24,591 bases of DNA, taken from NCBI RefSeq assembly GCF_001039355.2, contig NW_019775936.1, positions 1 to 24,591 of the forward strand, read 5' to 3'. Origin of the DNA: Lingula anatina. Its lineage: Eukaryota; Brachiopoda; Lingulata; Lingulida; Lingulidae. The position numbers and the translations under genes were made by a program. Positions 9,191-21,700 of this stretch are shown piece by piece. Positions within the stretch are counted from its first letter, which is position 1. Every line of letters starts with the position of its first letter. Below the pieces are notes generated by a model. The model ran no database searches. It was given only the letters and a program-made list of their open reading frames with translations, and was not told the DNA's origin.

Positions 9191-10870
9191 AGAAGGATCT
9201 GTATAGTTCACGTGTTTGGGAGATACTTTGTACACCTGTACTAAAGTTGAAAACGGAAACGATTGTAACTGACAACAACCCGTTTTCTTCACCCGTCAAA
9301 AGTTGCGACGAAGAGCACTTTTTGTTTTTCTCTAGGTGCGTGCCGTAAATGATATCTGGGATTAAAAAAACATGACAATTCGTTTCTGACTGGTATGTCT
9401 GTGTCTCACATTTAAGTACTGTCTTAATGTCATTTTCGGCTAAGAATTAAAAAGTTTAAAATACACAGAAACGTTTTGAAACACACAAATGTTTTAATAA
9501 TAAGACAAATCCACCCCTTTCACATTAAAGCACCCCTACTGTAATCCAGCACATAGGAATATTTAAAAAAACTTTCATAGATGGTAGCCCATTGTTGTTA
9601 GAGGCCCGGGCACACCCCCGCACCCGCCACTGTCAATAGCCTCAACACCACCGCACCACTTGAGGATAAGCCACTTAACGTTACTTTCTGAAAGAATAAA
9701 ATATAAAAACCCTAATTAATTTCATCAAGCTCATTAAAAATAAAGCATTATATAAATTCTATCGGAAGAGAATTTAAATTGCCGAGACACAGAGCGGAGC
9801 AGTGCAGATCAGTCTCATCAATCATCATCTTAAAGAAACACAACAGTGAACTACAACCTGGAAAGACGGTCGACTGTCTGGTGATGCACAGTCAAAAGAC
9901 ACTTGCTCGAGAAAAGGGATGACGCTTCCCCAACTTTGGGTTTCTCTTCAATATAATCAGTATCTTCTAAAGATGTACTCAATCTTTAATGGTTTATTGC
10001 AATTAAAAGTACTATGTCGGCACTGGAGAATAATATTGAATCAATACAATACATCATGAGTAGTCATGGTGGGGAATTGTGGTAGGTGTGACAAAGAGTC
10101 AATTGTGATTTGGGGGTGTGGCAACAATAATCACAATGTCTAAATATTTTGGACAGTTGAAATTTCTGCACTATTCATTGATATTTTCAACCCATACTTT
10201 AATAAAAGAAATCCTCCCAGGAAATCGTCCTCCATATTACAGAATAAATGTATTTCATATACTATGGAGTATCAACCAACCATATCCCTGCGTAGTAATA
10301 TATGAATCACCATACCAAAACAATGAACCAATAATGTAATATTATTCACTCAACAAGTTCAATACTTAAACAATGATTGAAAAGGTGGATTTGGACTGGT
10401 TTCTTTTAAATGGGTCCAATAATTTCCAAGTACGTTGTTTTCTAAGTTCCGATAGATGAATTTGAAGAACTATCAATTTTTAATGATAATTTTTTTTAAA
10501 GTCGATTGACCTGTATATTGATATGAAATTATGATGTAAATATAAGTCATTGGATATTTTATCAGGTGCAGGTATGTTATAGTGACGATTGTTTATGCCA
10601 AAAATTGCCGGATTTAGATATTCTTGCCAGTTTTGCTCAAATATTTATTTTTAGATTATATTCATTAAAGCAACGTGTTTTATCAAAAGAGTAAACCAAG
10701 ACATTTTATGGCAGAATAACAAGGGACTACAAGTTTTGTGTAACGAAGGGTGTATTGAAGTCTGCTTTAATAATAAAATGGAAATATTAAGATTATCTGA
10801 CTATTGGTTCACATTTAAGGTGAATATCGTAACAATGTGCTCCTCCGAACCTAAAGAGGGGGCATTTGAC
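9191..10870. other. Non-genic stretch
   Basis: No supported gene, RNA or element. The longest frame (10118-10339, plus) starts at GTG and is not protein-like. Confidence 0.45.
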
Positions 10871-10930
10871 CCACCACCCCAACCTCCGTTCCTCCATTGT
10901 CTAATTATATCTAAATCATTAACCTCGGCG
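10871..10930 (+). repeat. Dispersed repeat fragment, partner of 2435-2495
   Basis: C-rich tract, then CTCCTCCATTG-type and AAATCATTAACCTCGGCG sequence, inverted relative to the copy near 2.4 kb. Confidence 0.5.
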
Positions 10931-10959
10931 AGCTTCACTTTAGCCTAGATTACATTTGA

Positions 10960-11205
10960 AATGCAATGCGCGTACGGTGCGCGTATACTGCCCGTATCAC
11001 CCTTTTCGTACGGTTTCTGAGCTGAGATAGACAGTGGCCGTGCAAAATTGCACGGAATCGTACAGATTTAAGACCTTGTAATGTAGGCATACTCGGCGTA
11101 GCCCGTAGCTCCTTATGATGAAAAATTCGCACGGGCAATTTCATCGCACGGCACCCGTGTGATCTAGGCTTTTCCAAACCCTCGCCTGTGTAGGAATTGT
11201 GCTTC
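10960..11205. repeat. CpG-rich patch with repeated GTACGG/GCACGG motifs
   Basis: Motifs CGTACGG, GCACGG and GCACGGGCAATTTCATCG recur on both strands, and a perfect hairpin CCGTGCAAAATTGCACGG lies at 11038-11055. The density of CpG is far above the neighbours. A decayed DNA-transposon fragment or a satellite-like remnant are both possible. Confidence 0.5.
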
Positions 11206-11207
11206 AC

Positions 11208-11249
11208 TCACACACACACATGCACACACACACACACACACACACACAG
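11208..11249. repeat. (CA)n microsatellite
   Basis: CA repeat with one TG interruption at 11221-11222. Confidence 0.95.
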
Positions 11250-11423
11250 ATAAAATATATAAAAAAACTTTTCAGGTTTCAGGTTTGGACGTGTTTATGT
11301 TGAGCACAGTCTTTACAAAAAATAACGTCGAAAACGTATACCGGATGCCATTCCCCAATGAAGACAGCAAAATCTCTTCGGTAGAAGTTAAGTATTTATG
11401 AAAGTGGCACACAGCTTTATTTC

Positions 11424-11440
11424 CTCTCTCTCTCTCTCTC
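11424..11440. repeat. (CT)n microsatellite
   Basis: About eight CT units followed by an A run. Confidence 0.9.
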
Positions 11441-11663
11441 AAAAAAATGTAAAAGCTAGATACAAATATTAAGTTTACAGTACTGTTATAGTAAAGAATA
11501 ACGACTGTCTGGAGCTTTCAAACTTTTATTCATCGACTGCTTTTTTCATACAATTTCACAAGCATTTATACTCTATTTCTCCGTATTATTTCCATTGTCT
11601 TTGCGTGATTACAAGGAACTTTCCATTCACATGTTGCCAGCCCCCCTGAGTAGCTCACAGTTA

Positions 11664-11881
11664 CGGACATGTGTAAAACACATGCAAAATAAGGATGGAT
11701 ATGGCCCAAGAATGAGTAATTCAAATAATATTTTATAATGAAAACAAGTCTCTTAGAGATTGCCTAACATTTCCTTATTAGGCAATCTCTAAGAGACTTG
11801 TTTTCATTATAAAATATTATTTGAATTACTCATTCTTGGACCTTGTCCATCCTTAGTTTGCATGTGTTTTACACATGTCCG
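11664..11881. mobile_element. Foldback element, 104-bp arms around a 10-nt loop
   Basis: Left arm 11664-11767 and right arm 11778-11881 are ungapped reverse complements with four mismatches, all in the outer half. The inner 60 bp are identical. The loop is CATTTCCTTA. Each outer end has its own small hairpin, CATGTGT-AAA-ACACATG on the left and its complement on the right. There is no ORF. No clear target duplication is seen (flanks CAGTTA and AAATTACA). This fits a foldback-type MITE. If transcribed it would form a long hairpin RNA. Confidence 0.85.
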
Positions 11882-13480
11882 AAATTACAAATCTATTGAG
11901 AAATTAACCAATCGAATAGAACTATTTGTGACTTTGACATGTTCCATGTTTTCCACTACGAGAACAAATTCTAAACTTGTTGACTCTTAAAGAAATTTAA
12001 CTTACACTCATATTACTCCGTATACTTGTACTCGTTTTATCCGTCCTTGAATTCTACAACATAAGCTCATTTTTTCATTTTTTTAGGCAAAGCAAATGCT
12101 AAATAACATAAAATTCGTAAATTACCAAAACTAATCATGCTATCTCTATGAAGTAAGCGTTACACTACATAAATATATACCTTATGCATTAATGCTCAAT
12201 GTATTTACAAATAAGACAATGTACCACTGTATTTTTAGTAAGATCAGAACAAATTCCATTCCTTGTTATTTTAAGAATAATCGTCAAAATCGAGTATACG
12301 TCATTTCTCGATCATCATTCATCAATAATTCATGATAATGTTTAACAGGAATATCTAAACGTCGCAGAAATAATACAGTAACTACAACTAACTTAGAAAC
12401 ACTCCATGCGCCATAATATAAAGACTGAATAATACATTTACCAAAATCTAATGGTATATGATGCAACATATAACAATTGTATTTTTCTCAATAATAAAGT
12501 CATTAAAATGTTGTGATAGTACACACACCCTCATAAACCAAAAGTCAGCTCGCAAAAATCAATGCACTATGTTAATTATATACACATTTAGCAAGTCAAA
12601 TAAATTCACCTTGGATAAAATTTAATCTGCATTGTGTTCAAATGGTTTGAACTGATATACATGTACTGTATATATTTTACCACATATACACGGGCGATAA
12701 TCCGTTCTTTATTGAATAAGAGGCTTTGTGGATTATGCTTCAAAGGATTGAAAATGAAATACATTGTTTTACTGAAAAGCGCCATACACACAGAAAATAT
12801 AGTTTTGAGACAAGGTGCTACATGAATTAGAAGTAAACAATTTAAATATGACTATGACAATATAACAATGTGACTATAAAGTGATACATAATGGGAATCA
12901 CTATATAATATGCAAATATGAATAATTGTATTCTAAACCAACCACCACCTAGTGAAGTAAATCAAATGATTATATATCCTCAGTATGATAATGTTGGAGA
13001 GACACGTATGTGAAAATCTACCTCACTGAGATACGCTAGTTTTAGTACCCTAGTCAAATAATATATCATAAGCTCAGAGTCATTGTTAAATATAGCCTAC
13101 ATGAACATACACAAATATACTGTATATAAGCAGGAATTATTAATAATAATAATAATAATAATTAATCACACATACGACTTACATAGCAATTGACATAGCC
13201 GTTGAAGTGTAGGTCCACACAATAACATTGCAACTGTTGCCGCGTGTTGGAAAAAAGAGAGATATGCAAAAAAAATTAATAGAATTTTACAGATGCTCCT
13301 GAAGGACAATCAATTAAGTCAAAATGGTGATTTATTAAAAGAAGGTGCAACGTCCATTTTAATGTCACGAAACCGTTTTTCCAGAATATGTTGCATATGA
13401 ATAAGTAAGATTAAAATTATTTTAGTACAATATATGTGAAACAAGAAGTAGGGATTATGATAATAACCCTCATATAGATT
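11882..13480. other. AT-rich non-genic stretch
   Basis: No supported gene. An (AAT)n microsatellite lies at 13138-13162. Short overlapping frames at 12606-12825 on both strands are not protein-like. Confidence 0.45.
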
Positions 13481-13481
13481 A

Positions 13482-13487
13482 TTTATT
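13482..13487 (-). terminator. Candidate polyadenylation signal AATAAA
   Basis: A canonical hexamer on the minus strand about 300 nt past the stop codon of the ankyrin/Death gene, a normal 3' UTR length. Other A-rich hexamers occur in this AT-rich stretch, so the choice is tentative. Confidence 0.4.
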
Positions 13488-13546
13488 TAACATTAATAAC
13501 TTATTATAGTGGGAATTCTTTAACCAAATATAATTGTTATTAAAAC

Positions 13547-13605
13547 TTAGTTCTTATAGTGCTTAGTGCTTATAGTGCAATTTGGTTCTTACAGTGCTTT
13601 AAGCA
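13547..13605. repeat. Short direct repeats in the presumed 3' UTR
   Basis: CTTATAGTGC occurs twice and a variant CTTACAGTGC once, within 60 nt. Confidence 0.7.
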
Positions 13606-13785
13606 CAACTTATACATTATGACATGATTCTTCATGCATTAGACGAGTTCGAAAATGCCGTCTCCAAAGTGACGATATTTCATCACCGCTTCAAGCTTCC
13701 CGTTGCCACCATTTCCGTCTTCTTTACCATTTTGGATCCCAAATCCATTTGCTTTCACGTACAAGATCTTCAGGTTGTCAGAGAC

Positions 13786-13931
13786 TTAACCCTCCAATTT
13801 CACCGGACGCATGTCACCCAGGGCAGATGGGCAGATGTCTGGCAAATCTATGGCAGTAAGACGCTGGTATTCTTCCGCAGACATTCCATATACTTTGCGC
13901 AGCTCCTCTACGTAGTATTGCTCAATGACTT
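13786..13931 (-). CDS. Exon 14: C-terminal tail, stop TAA
   Basis: The acceptor CCTTGTAG precedes AAGTCATTGAG. The phase-1 join with exon 13 completes a Glu codon, and 47 codons follow to TAA at 13786-13788. The text begins VIEQYYVEELRKVYGMSAEE and ends MRPVKLEG. It is charged and probably helical at first. It matches no domain I know. A 121-codon plus-strand frame across the same place is antisense and not a gene. Confidence 0.75.
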
Positions 13932-14801
13932 CTACAAGGAGAAAAAACTAACTTCAGACAATAAAGAAATGCTGGAACTTTTTCAGTGATATTTTTTAAT
14001 CGTGGGAAACACAGGGTCATTATTTTAAGAAGCCATGTACGGTTTGATCCTTGTGGACGCATACACACATACACACACAGAGGCACGCACACACACACAC
14101 ACACACAGAGAGGCACACACACACACACACAAAGGTGAGTCCAATCTGATTCCTTTCAGAGTGGGAAGAAAAACACCCTAAATAGCAAACAGAAGCATTA
14201 TTTTTACCCCCAGTAAATCGAAACAGTTTTGAGTTTTTGTCATGAATATTTGAAGAATCATGTGTGTTTTGTTGATTTTTGACTTACCTGCCGTCTTAAC
14301 TAATTCTGCAGCTTTTAAAGCGTCAATCAACATTTTCACTGACGCTTCTGATTTCTTATTTCTCCACAAAGAAAGGATCTGGAAGCGTTGCTCCAAAGGG
14401 TTGAATTGGTGTGTCATATCAATGTCGTCTATTTCTATATCTCCTATACCAAGGTGATATCTAGCCAACATGCGGCAATCGTCCAGTTTGATGTGATCAC
14501 ACAGCTTGAGGAAGGCTCTCTTAAGGAGGTGGCCCTGATGAAGAGAACGAAAAAAAGGAAAAAGAGAAGGAAATATATTATTACAAACCTACACAATAAA
14601 CTGGATAATAAATACATTATGCGATCATTTAAATTATACTTAAGTCGCCGCATCTTTAATGGGAAAAAGTGAATAGTTTTTAGATTTTTTTATTAAACAG
14701 AAAATCTGGATTTGAGAGATATACTGTGTTTTTCTTCAATGACACCTCATGTTACTGTATAAAAACTGTAAAGAGGACATACCGCAACCTTGTAAAAATA
14801 A

Positions 14802-14841
<40 letters not shown>

Positions 14842-15088
14842 GTAATAAATAAATAAATAAATAAATAAATAAAATGACAGAAGGATTTTTATTTAGGGTA
14901 TTCAAGGTTGCTGTAGAAATGTTTGCTAAAAACTCTGGCATACCTGAACACCTGGTTTGTTAACTCTACACAGGTATTCTGCAATCGCAGTTAGGCCTTT
15001 CTTTTTTGCAAGCGTGTACGGGGTTACTTCCCTCTATAAATAAGAAAAAAGTTGATCTTACCCTAGAGTGTCTATTCATACATCCTTC

Positions 15089-15121
<33 letters not shown>

Positions 15122-18100
15122 AGATACTATTTATCACGTTTATCAAGTTAATATTAGAATAATTAAGTAAAGGTCAGGGTAAAAATTCTAAATCGACCAA
15201 TCTTTTAAACATTATATAAAAAGGCAGGCCTATAACTGATTCCGTGTTGTTTACATAACAACTTTTGTCTTTTCCTGACGTTGAGTCTGGACTGCAGTGC
15301 ATATCCATTAGTATATACATTTTAGCTAGGATTATTTATATCGCTTTACATTTGTTTACTTACGGCAAATTTAGATATCAAACAAAGAGTATTAAAGAAT
15401 GGAGAAATGATCTATTGCCAAGTTGTGTTACAGTCGACACATGCCCAAGTATATGTCTTTTAACACACTAACCCCATCTGATACGTTGGGATCCGCCCCG
15501 TGCTGGAGGAGAAGCTGGATACACTGTGTAGCACCATGTTCTGCAGCCAAGTGTAGTGGTGTACATCCTTTCTGTGGGTTTTAAAAACGTGACAATTTTT
15601 ATGTATAATTGGTTGATTTTAATTAGTCATATTTCATTATATTATTTTCACATAGTTCACTGTTTGTTAATAGTGTTTATGATTGGTCATTAATCATCAT
15701 AATAATAATAGCTATTCTACGTCAGTAATTATCAATTGTATGAAGGACGTTGAATGTATATGTATATGTTGCTGTTGTGATGGGAAATTGTAAGATTTGG
15801 CAGCAAAATAAATGTCACAAAATGTCGCAAAATAAAATTAGAAAATATGTACATAGTAAGTGATATTTATGATAGTATTATATGGATAAGAATAGATTCC
15901 ATACGTAATACATTTATACCTTCGAAACCAATCTTTATAGCAGTATGTTACTTTCCGCCAGAAAATAGTATATTTTATAAAACGTATCATGTTGATTTAT
16001 TTCAAGCTTTAGAAGAGTCTTATAGCAAATATATTACGGAGGGAGAAGTGTTTATAACGGGTGACCTGAATGCACGGACTAGCAATGTTGATGACTTTAT
16101 AAGTAACGACTGTTTAGATAAAACGATCCGTGACACTTTAATGCCGGTAATGACTTATAAGATGGATAACATGTTACGTGAGAGGAAAAATGCAGACAAT
16201 GTGGTTAATCTATTTGGGCGCAAATTACTCTCCTTCTGTAAGACAGTGGGTATGAGAATAGTCAATGGCAGGCATAGAGATGACGTAACCGGGAGTTTTA
16301 CCTTTTGTAACTCAAACGGGCTAAGCATAATAGACTATTTGCTGGCTGAATCTAAATCATTCACTAATATTGTGAAGTTTTCATCAGGCACATTCAACAC
16401 TTTTTCAGATCATGCACCAATCACGTTTGTCCTGCTTTGTGGGCCTTTAAAACAAAATGCGCTTTTAGATTATGATGAACGTAAGACAGGCATGGAACTT
16501 AGAACTAGTGTTTCGGTTAGATGGATAGAAAACAATGCAAAGTCGATAAATGATGCATTAGCGAATCGAATAGACAGTTTGTGTAATACAATGGATGCTC
16601 AGATAAGTGACCCCGTAGAACTAAACAAACGGGTAGATGAATTTAGTAGCATGTTAAGAGATGCTGTGTTGCCTTTTTGCAAAGTAAACAATGTAGATAA
16701 TCATACCGCCAAAAAGCAGTATGATAAGAGATATTTACAGACTGCCAGTAGAAAATTGGATAAACCACGGTTTGATGAAAATTGTAAAGAAAAGCTTAAA
16801 GACTATAAGACCGCTTTACATGAATTCAATATGGAAAAAACACCACATAAGCATAAAATCCTTTTAGACAAAAAATCAAGTTATAAGAATATTTGCAAAC
16901 AGCTAAAAAGAAAATATAGTCGCTTCGAAGGTGATTTGTTAGAATATACTAGAAAGCACAATCCGCGTGTTTTTAATAGGCAGTTCTCACGTAAAAAGAA
17001 TGCAACCGTTAATCGGAGCTTACTATCGATATGATTATTTTAAGAACACGACGACTGGTGGAATAGATGGTGACATCCGCGAAGTAGACCCCAATGTAGG
17101 CTTATACACCGAGACAGTGTTCAATGAATTAGATAGTCCCGTGAGTGACGATGAGATCATTGGCGCAATTAAAAAATTAAAAGCTAACAAGAGCTGTGCC
17201 GAGGACTGTATGATAAATGAAATTTTTATACACTGTAAAAATGTTTTACTACCGGCGTTAAGAACTTTGTTTAATTCTGTACTTGATTCGGGGCACTTTC
17301 CAGAGAACTGGTGTAAGGGTTGTATTATACCTTCACATAAAAAGGGAAATGTTGATGATCCTTGTAATTATAGGGGAATTACCGGTCTATTACAAGGAGA
17401 GGTAATGTCCCCGTTACTTTATTCTTTGTATGTGAATGATTTTGAAACCTTTTGCTTGTCAGAAAATTGTGAAAGTATTGAAATACAGGAAATAAACCTT
17501 TTTTTACTTATGTACGCAGATGATACTGTACTTCTATCGGAAACGCCTGAAGGACTACAAAAACTTTTAGATACCCTGAATTTATACTCACAAAATTGGA
17601 ATTTAACGGTTAATACAGCAAAAACAAAAACAATGGTCTTTAGAAATGGGGGTAAGATAAGGACTGAAGAGAAATGAAAATATATCGGTGTTGTCTTAGA
17701 ACGGGTGAATCAATTTAGTTATCTCGGATTACTTTTTAATTTTAATGGAAAGTTTTGTCAAACCCAAAAACATATAGCAGAACAGGATAAAAAAGCATTA
17801 TTTGCTATTAGCAGCATGTTAAAAAACCATAACTTTAATGTGTCCACCAGGTGTGCAGTATTTGATACGTACGTCAGTTGGTAGTATTTTAAATTACGCA
17901 TCAGAAATATTGGGATTTGATAAGGCAAAGGATATAAGAAAGGTACATACTGATTTTTTGAAAAGAATGCTGGGTGTTAAAAGAAGCACTAGTAATAACT
18001 TAGTATATTATGAAACTGGACGATATCCACTTATTTTAAGTAGAAAACTAAGAATTTTTAAATATTGGCTGAAAATCCGCTCTTAAAAGAACTGTATTAT

Positions 18101-18686
18101 ACAAACATGCTATAAAGATATCCTTAACAATAATTTTGAGTGGATAAATTGTATACGGAATGACCTTGAATTAATGGGTCTGTCATTTACTTTTTATGAA
18201 AACATGTCGGATGTTTGTATACTGTCTTTGATAGAACAAAGATTGAAGGATCATTTTAGACACGTACTGACAGGAGAAATATTCACAGCCAGTAAAGGGC
18301 TTCTGTATCAACACCTTGTCGATAATTTCACAATGCAATTTTAATTGAATAAGCCAATTTCACATAAAAGTAAGGAATTTATCGCAAAATTTAGGCTTTC
18401 ATCACATAATCTAGCTGTAGAGACTGGCCGATATACAGATACAAATAGGAAATTAAGAATCTGTAAGTTATGCAATTTAAACGACGTAGAGGATGAATTT
18501 CATTTTATTCTTAAATGCCCTCACTACAATACGTTTAGGCAGAAATATATTAAGAAATTTTATTATACAAAGCCAAGTGTCTTAAAATTAATTAAATTAC
18601 TATCACTTAACAATGTATCACAATTAAACAATTTGGGAAAATATCTGAAATGTGCATCGGGACTAAGATTAATGTCAATCTGATGA

Positions 18687-18722
<36 letters not shown>

Positions 18723-21700
18723 GTTTATACATGTATCAGTAGTAATTATTGTATTCACAGTAGTTTCACTGTTTTATATTCTGATGAGCCGTAGGGCTTA
18801 AAGGTTTAATACATTGAAATTGAAATTGAATTGATATAATGTTTAAATACTAAAGTTAAAAAAAGGCACACACCCCAAGCATATGTGGACTCACTTACTT
18901 ACCGCATCTTGTTTATTGGGATTAGCCTTATGTTGGAGGAGAAGCTGGACACATTGTGTGGCACCTCGCTGTGCAGCCAAGTGTAGTGGTGTGCGTCCAC
19001 CTGCAGGCTGTGGATTCAAACATTATGATAATTTTAATGCAAAATATGTCTTTATTTTATGATCATTCGTCTATATTCTCATATAATTTAACAATTTCCT
19101 GTATATCAATATGGTTTATGTATGACAATTAGACCTTACTTATTGATTTTAGTCAGGATCATTTTGCGATATGAAATTGTAAGATTTGGCAACAAAAAAT
19201 GCGTAAATAAATGTGATTTATAGTTACATACAATGTATTCATAGTAATGTTAAAACAGCGTACACACCAGTAGTAAAAAACTCTTCTCTCCGCACTGTAT
19301 ATTGGGATCCGCCCCGTGCTGTAGGAGAAGCTGGACACACTGTGTGGCACCTTGCTCTGCAGCCAAGTAAAGTGGTGTACATCCTAACTGTGGATTTTAA
19401 AAACGTGATTATGTTTTATTTTATTTTAACACAGTCCACTTTTTGTAAGTAGTATTTATGGGTGGTCATCAGGCCTTATAATTGTATTATAATAGTAGCT
19501 ATTCTAAGTCCTTTATTATCGATTGTAGGAACAACTTTGAATGTCTTTTGCTTTTGTCATGGGATATGATAGGATACGGCAGCAAACTATGTGTTACAGT
19601 AAATGTGTTTTTTTTTTAAAGTTTGATATAATGATTTAATAATAAAGTTTAAACAGACCATACACCCTAAGCACATTTCCACTCGCATACTTACCCAATC
19701 CTGTATATTGGGATCTGCCCCGTGCTGGAGGAGAAGCTGGACACACTCTGTGGCACCTTGCTTTACAGCCAAGTGTAGTGGTGTACGTCCACGTGCACTC
19801 TGTGGATTCAAAAATTATGATAATTTTGATGCAACATCTGTCTTTATTTTTTGATAATTAGTCTATATTCTTATATAATTTAACAATCTACTGTATGTAA
19901 ACAGGTTTATGTATGATCATTAGACCTTACTAATTGATTTAAGTCCGGAATATTTTGCGATGTGTCAATGAATGTGATTTAAAGTAAAATACAATGTATT
20001 GATAGTAATGTTATAACAACGTACACGACATGACAGCCCTTCGCACTGTATATTGGGATTTGCCCCGTGCTGGAGGAGAAGCTGGACACACTGTGTGCCA
20101 CCTTGCTCTGCAGCCACGTGTATTGGTGTATGTCCATGCTGTGGATTTATAAAACGTGATGATTTTGATGCATAATTAAGTATTTTTAATTAGTCATATT
20201 TCATTTTCATACAGTCCACTGTTTGTAAGTAGTGTTTATGACTGGTCATTAAGCTTTATAATAATAGTTTATCAAAGTCCGTAATTATCTATTGTAGGAA
20301 GGACGTTGACCGTGTTTTTCTATTCTGATGGGAAAGCGTAAAATACGGCTGCAAAATAAATGTCACAGTGAATGTGTTTTTTAAGGTTTGATATAATGTT
20401 TCAATGGTAAAGTTTAACCCACACCCCAAGCACATTTCCACTCGCATAATTACCAAATCCTGTATATTGTAATCCGCCCCGTGCTGGAGGAGAAGCTGGA
20501 CACACTGCGTGGCACCTTGTTCTGCAGCATCCTGTAGTGGTGTATGTCTCCACTGTGGGTTTTGAAAATGTGATAATCTTGATGTATAATTAGTTATTTT
20601 TAATTAGTCATATTTGATTTTAACACAGTCCACTGTTTGTAAATAGTGTTTATGACTGGTCATAAGGCCTTATAATAATAGCTTTTCTAAGTCTGTAATT
20701 ATCAATTGTAGGAAGGACGTTGAGTGTATGTTGCTGTTGTGATGGTAAATTGTAAGATTTGGCAGCAAAATAAATATCACAGTGAATATTTTCTTAAGTT
20801 TGATATAATGTTTTAATAGTAAAGTTAAAACAGACCACACACCCTAAGCACATTCCCACTCGCATACTTACCCAAATGTCCTGAATATTGGGATCCGCCC
20901 CGTGCTGGAGGAGAAGCTGGATACACTGTGTGGCACCTCGCTGTGCAGCCCAGTGTAGTGGTGAACGTCGACCTGCGCCCTGTGGATTCGAAAATTATGA
21001 TAATTTTGATGCAACACCGGACTTTATTTTATGATAATTAGTCTTTATTCTTATATTATTAAACAATCTACTATGTCAATAGGGTTTGTGTATGATCGTT
21101 AGAATCATTAGACCATACTTGTTGATTTTAATACGGAATATTTTGCGATGTGAAAGATTTGGCAGAAAGAAAATAAAAACGTGTCAATAAATATGATTTA
21201 AAATAACATACAATGTATTCATAGTAATATTAAACAGCGTACACACCATCAGCAATGTTTGCCGTCCTATACTTTTGCTCTGTATATTGGGATCTGCCCC
21301 GTGCTGGAGGAGAAGCTGGAGACACTGTGTGGCATCTTGCCGAGCAGCCATGTGTAGTGGTTTGCTTCCTTCCTGTGGGTTTTAAAAACGTGATAATTTT
21401 AATGCATAAATAGTTTTTTTGATTAGTCATATTTCATTTCGACACAGTTCACTCTTTGTCAATGGTGTTCATGAGTGGTCATTAGGCCTTATAATAATAG
21501 CTATTCTAAGTCCGTAATTATGTATTGTAGGAAGGTTGCTGAATTTATTTTGGCTTTTGTGATGGGAAATTGTAAGATTTGGCAGCAAAACCTAAATGTC
21601 TTAGTGAATGTGTTTTTTAAGTTTGATATAATGTTTTAATAGTAAAGTTAAAACAGACCACACACCCCAAGCACATTTCCACTCGCATACTTACCCCATC

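Larger units (their letters stand above)
15820..18830 (+). mobile_element. Dead APE-type LINE, 5'-truncated, antisense to the host gene
   Basis: Order on the plus strand: an endonuclease part, a linker, reverse transcriptase pieces, a C-terminal Cys-His knuckle, then a 3' UTR ending in ATTGAA repeats. The edges come from comparison with sister introns: GCAAAATAAATGTCACA is shared up to 15819 and TTGATATAATG resumes at 18831. About 19 nt of the sister intron are missing at the junction and I see no target duplication. The N-terminal half of the endonuclease is absent, and the coding region is split by frameshifts, stops and an internal deletion, so it cannot move on its own. The clade was not determined. 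Confidence 0.9.

Noticed and set aside
13624-13989. 121-codon plus-strand frame
   Set aside because: It lies antisense to the last exon of the ankyrin/Death gene, whose splice site and frame fit the rest of the model.
14388-14672. 94-codon plus-strand frame
   Set aside because: Antisense to the Death-domain exon and running into a Lys/Arg low-complexity stretch.
14747-14941. Leu-rich minus-strand frame, transmembrane-like
   Set aside because: The Leu run is the translation of the AAT/AAAT microsatellites.
19159-19350. 63-codon minus-strand frame over exon 9
   Set aside because: Out of frame with the ankyrin reading, which has the TPLY and GADPN motifs and phase-0 splice sites.
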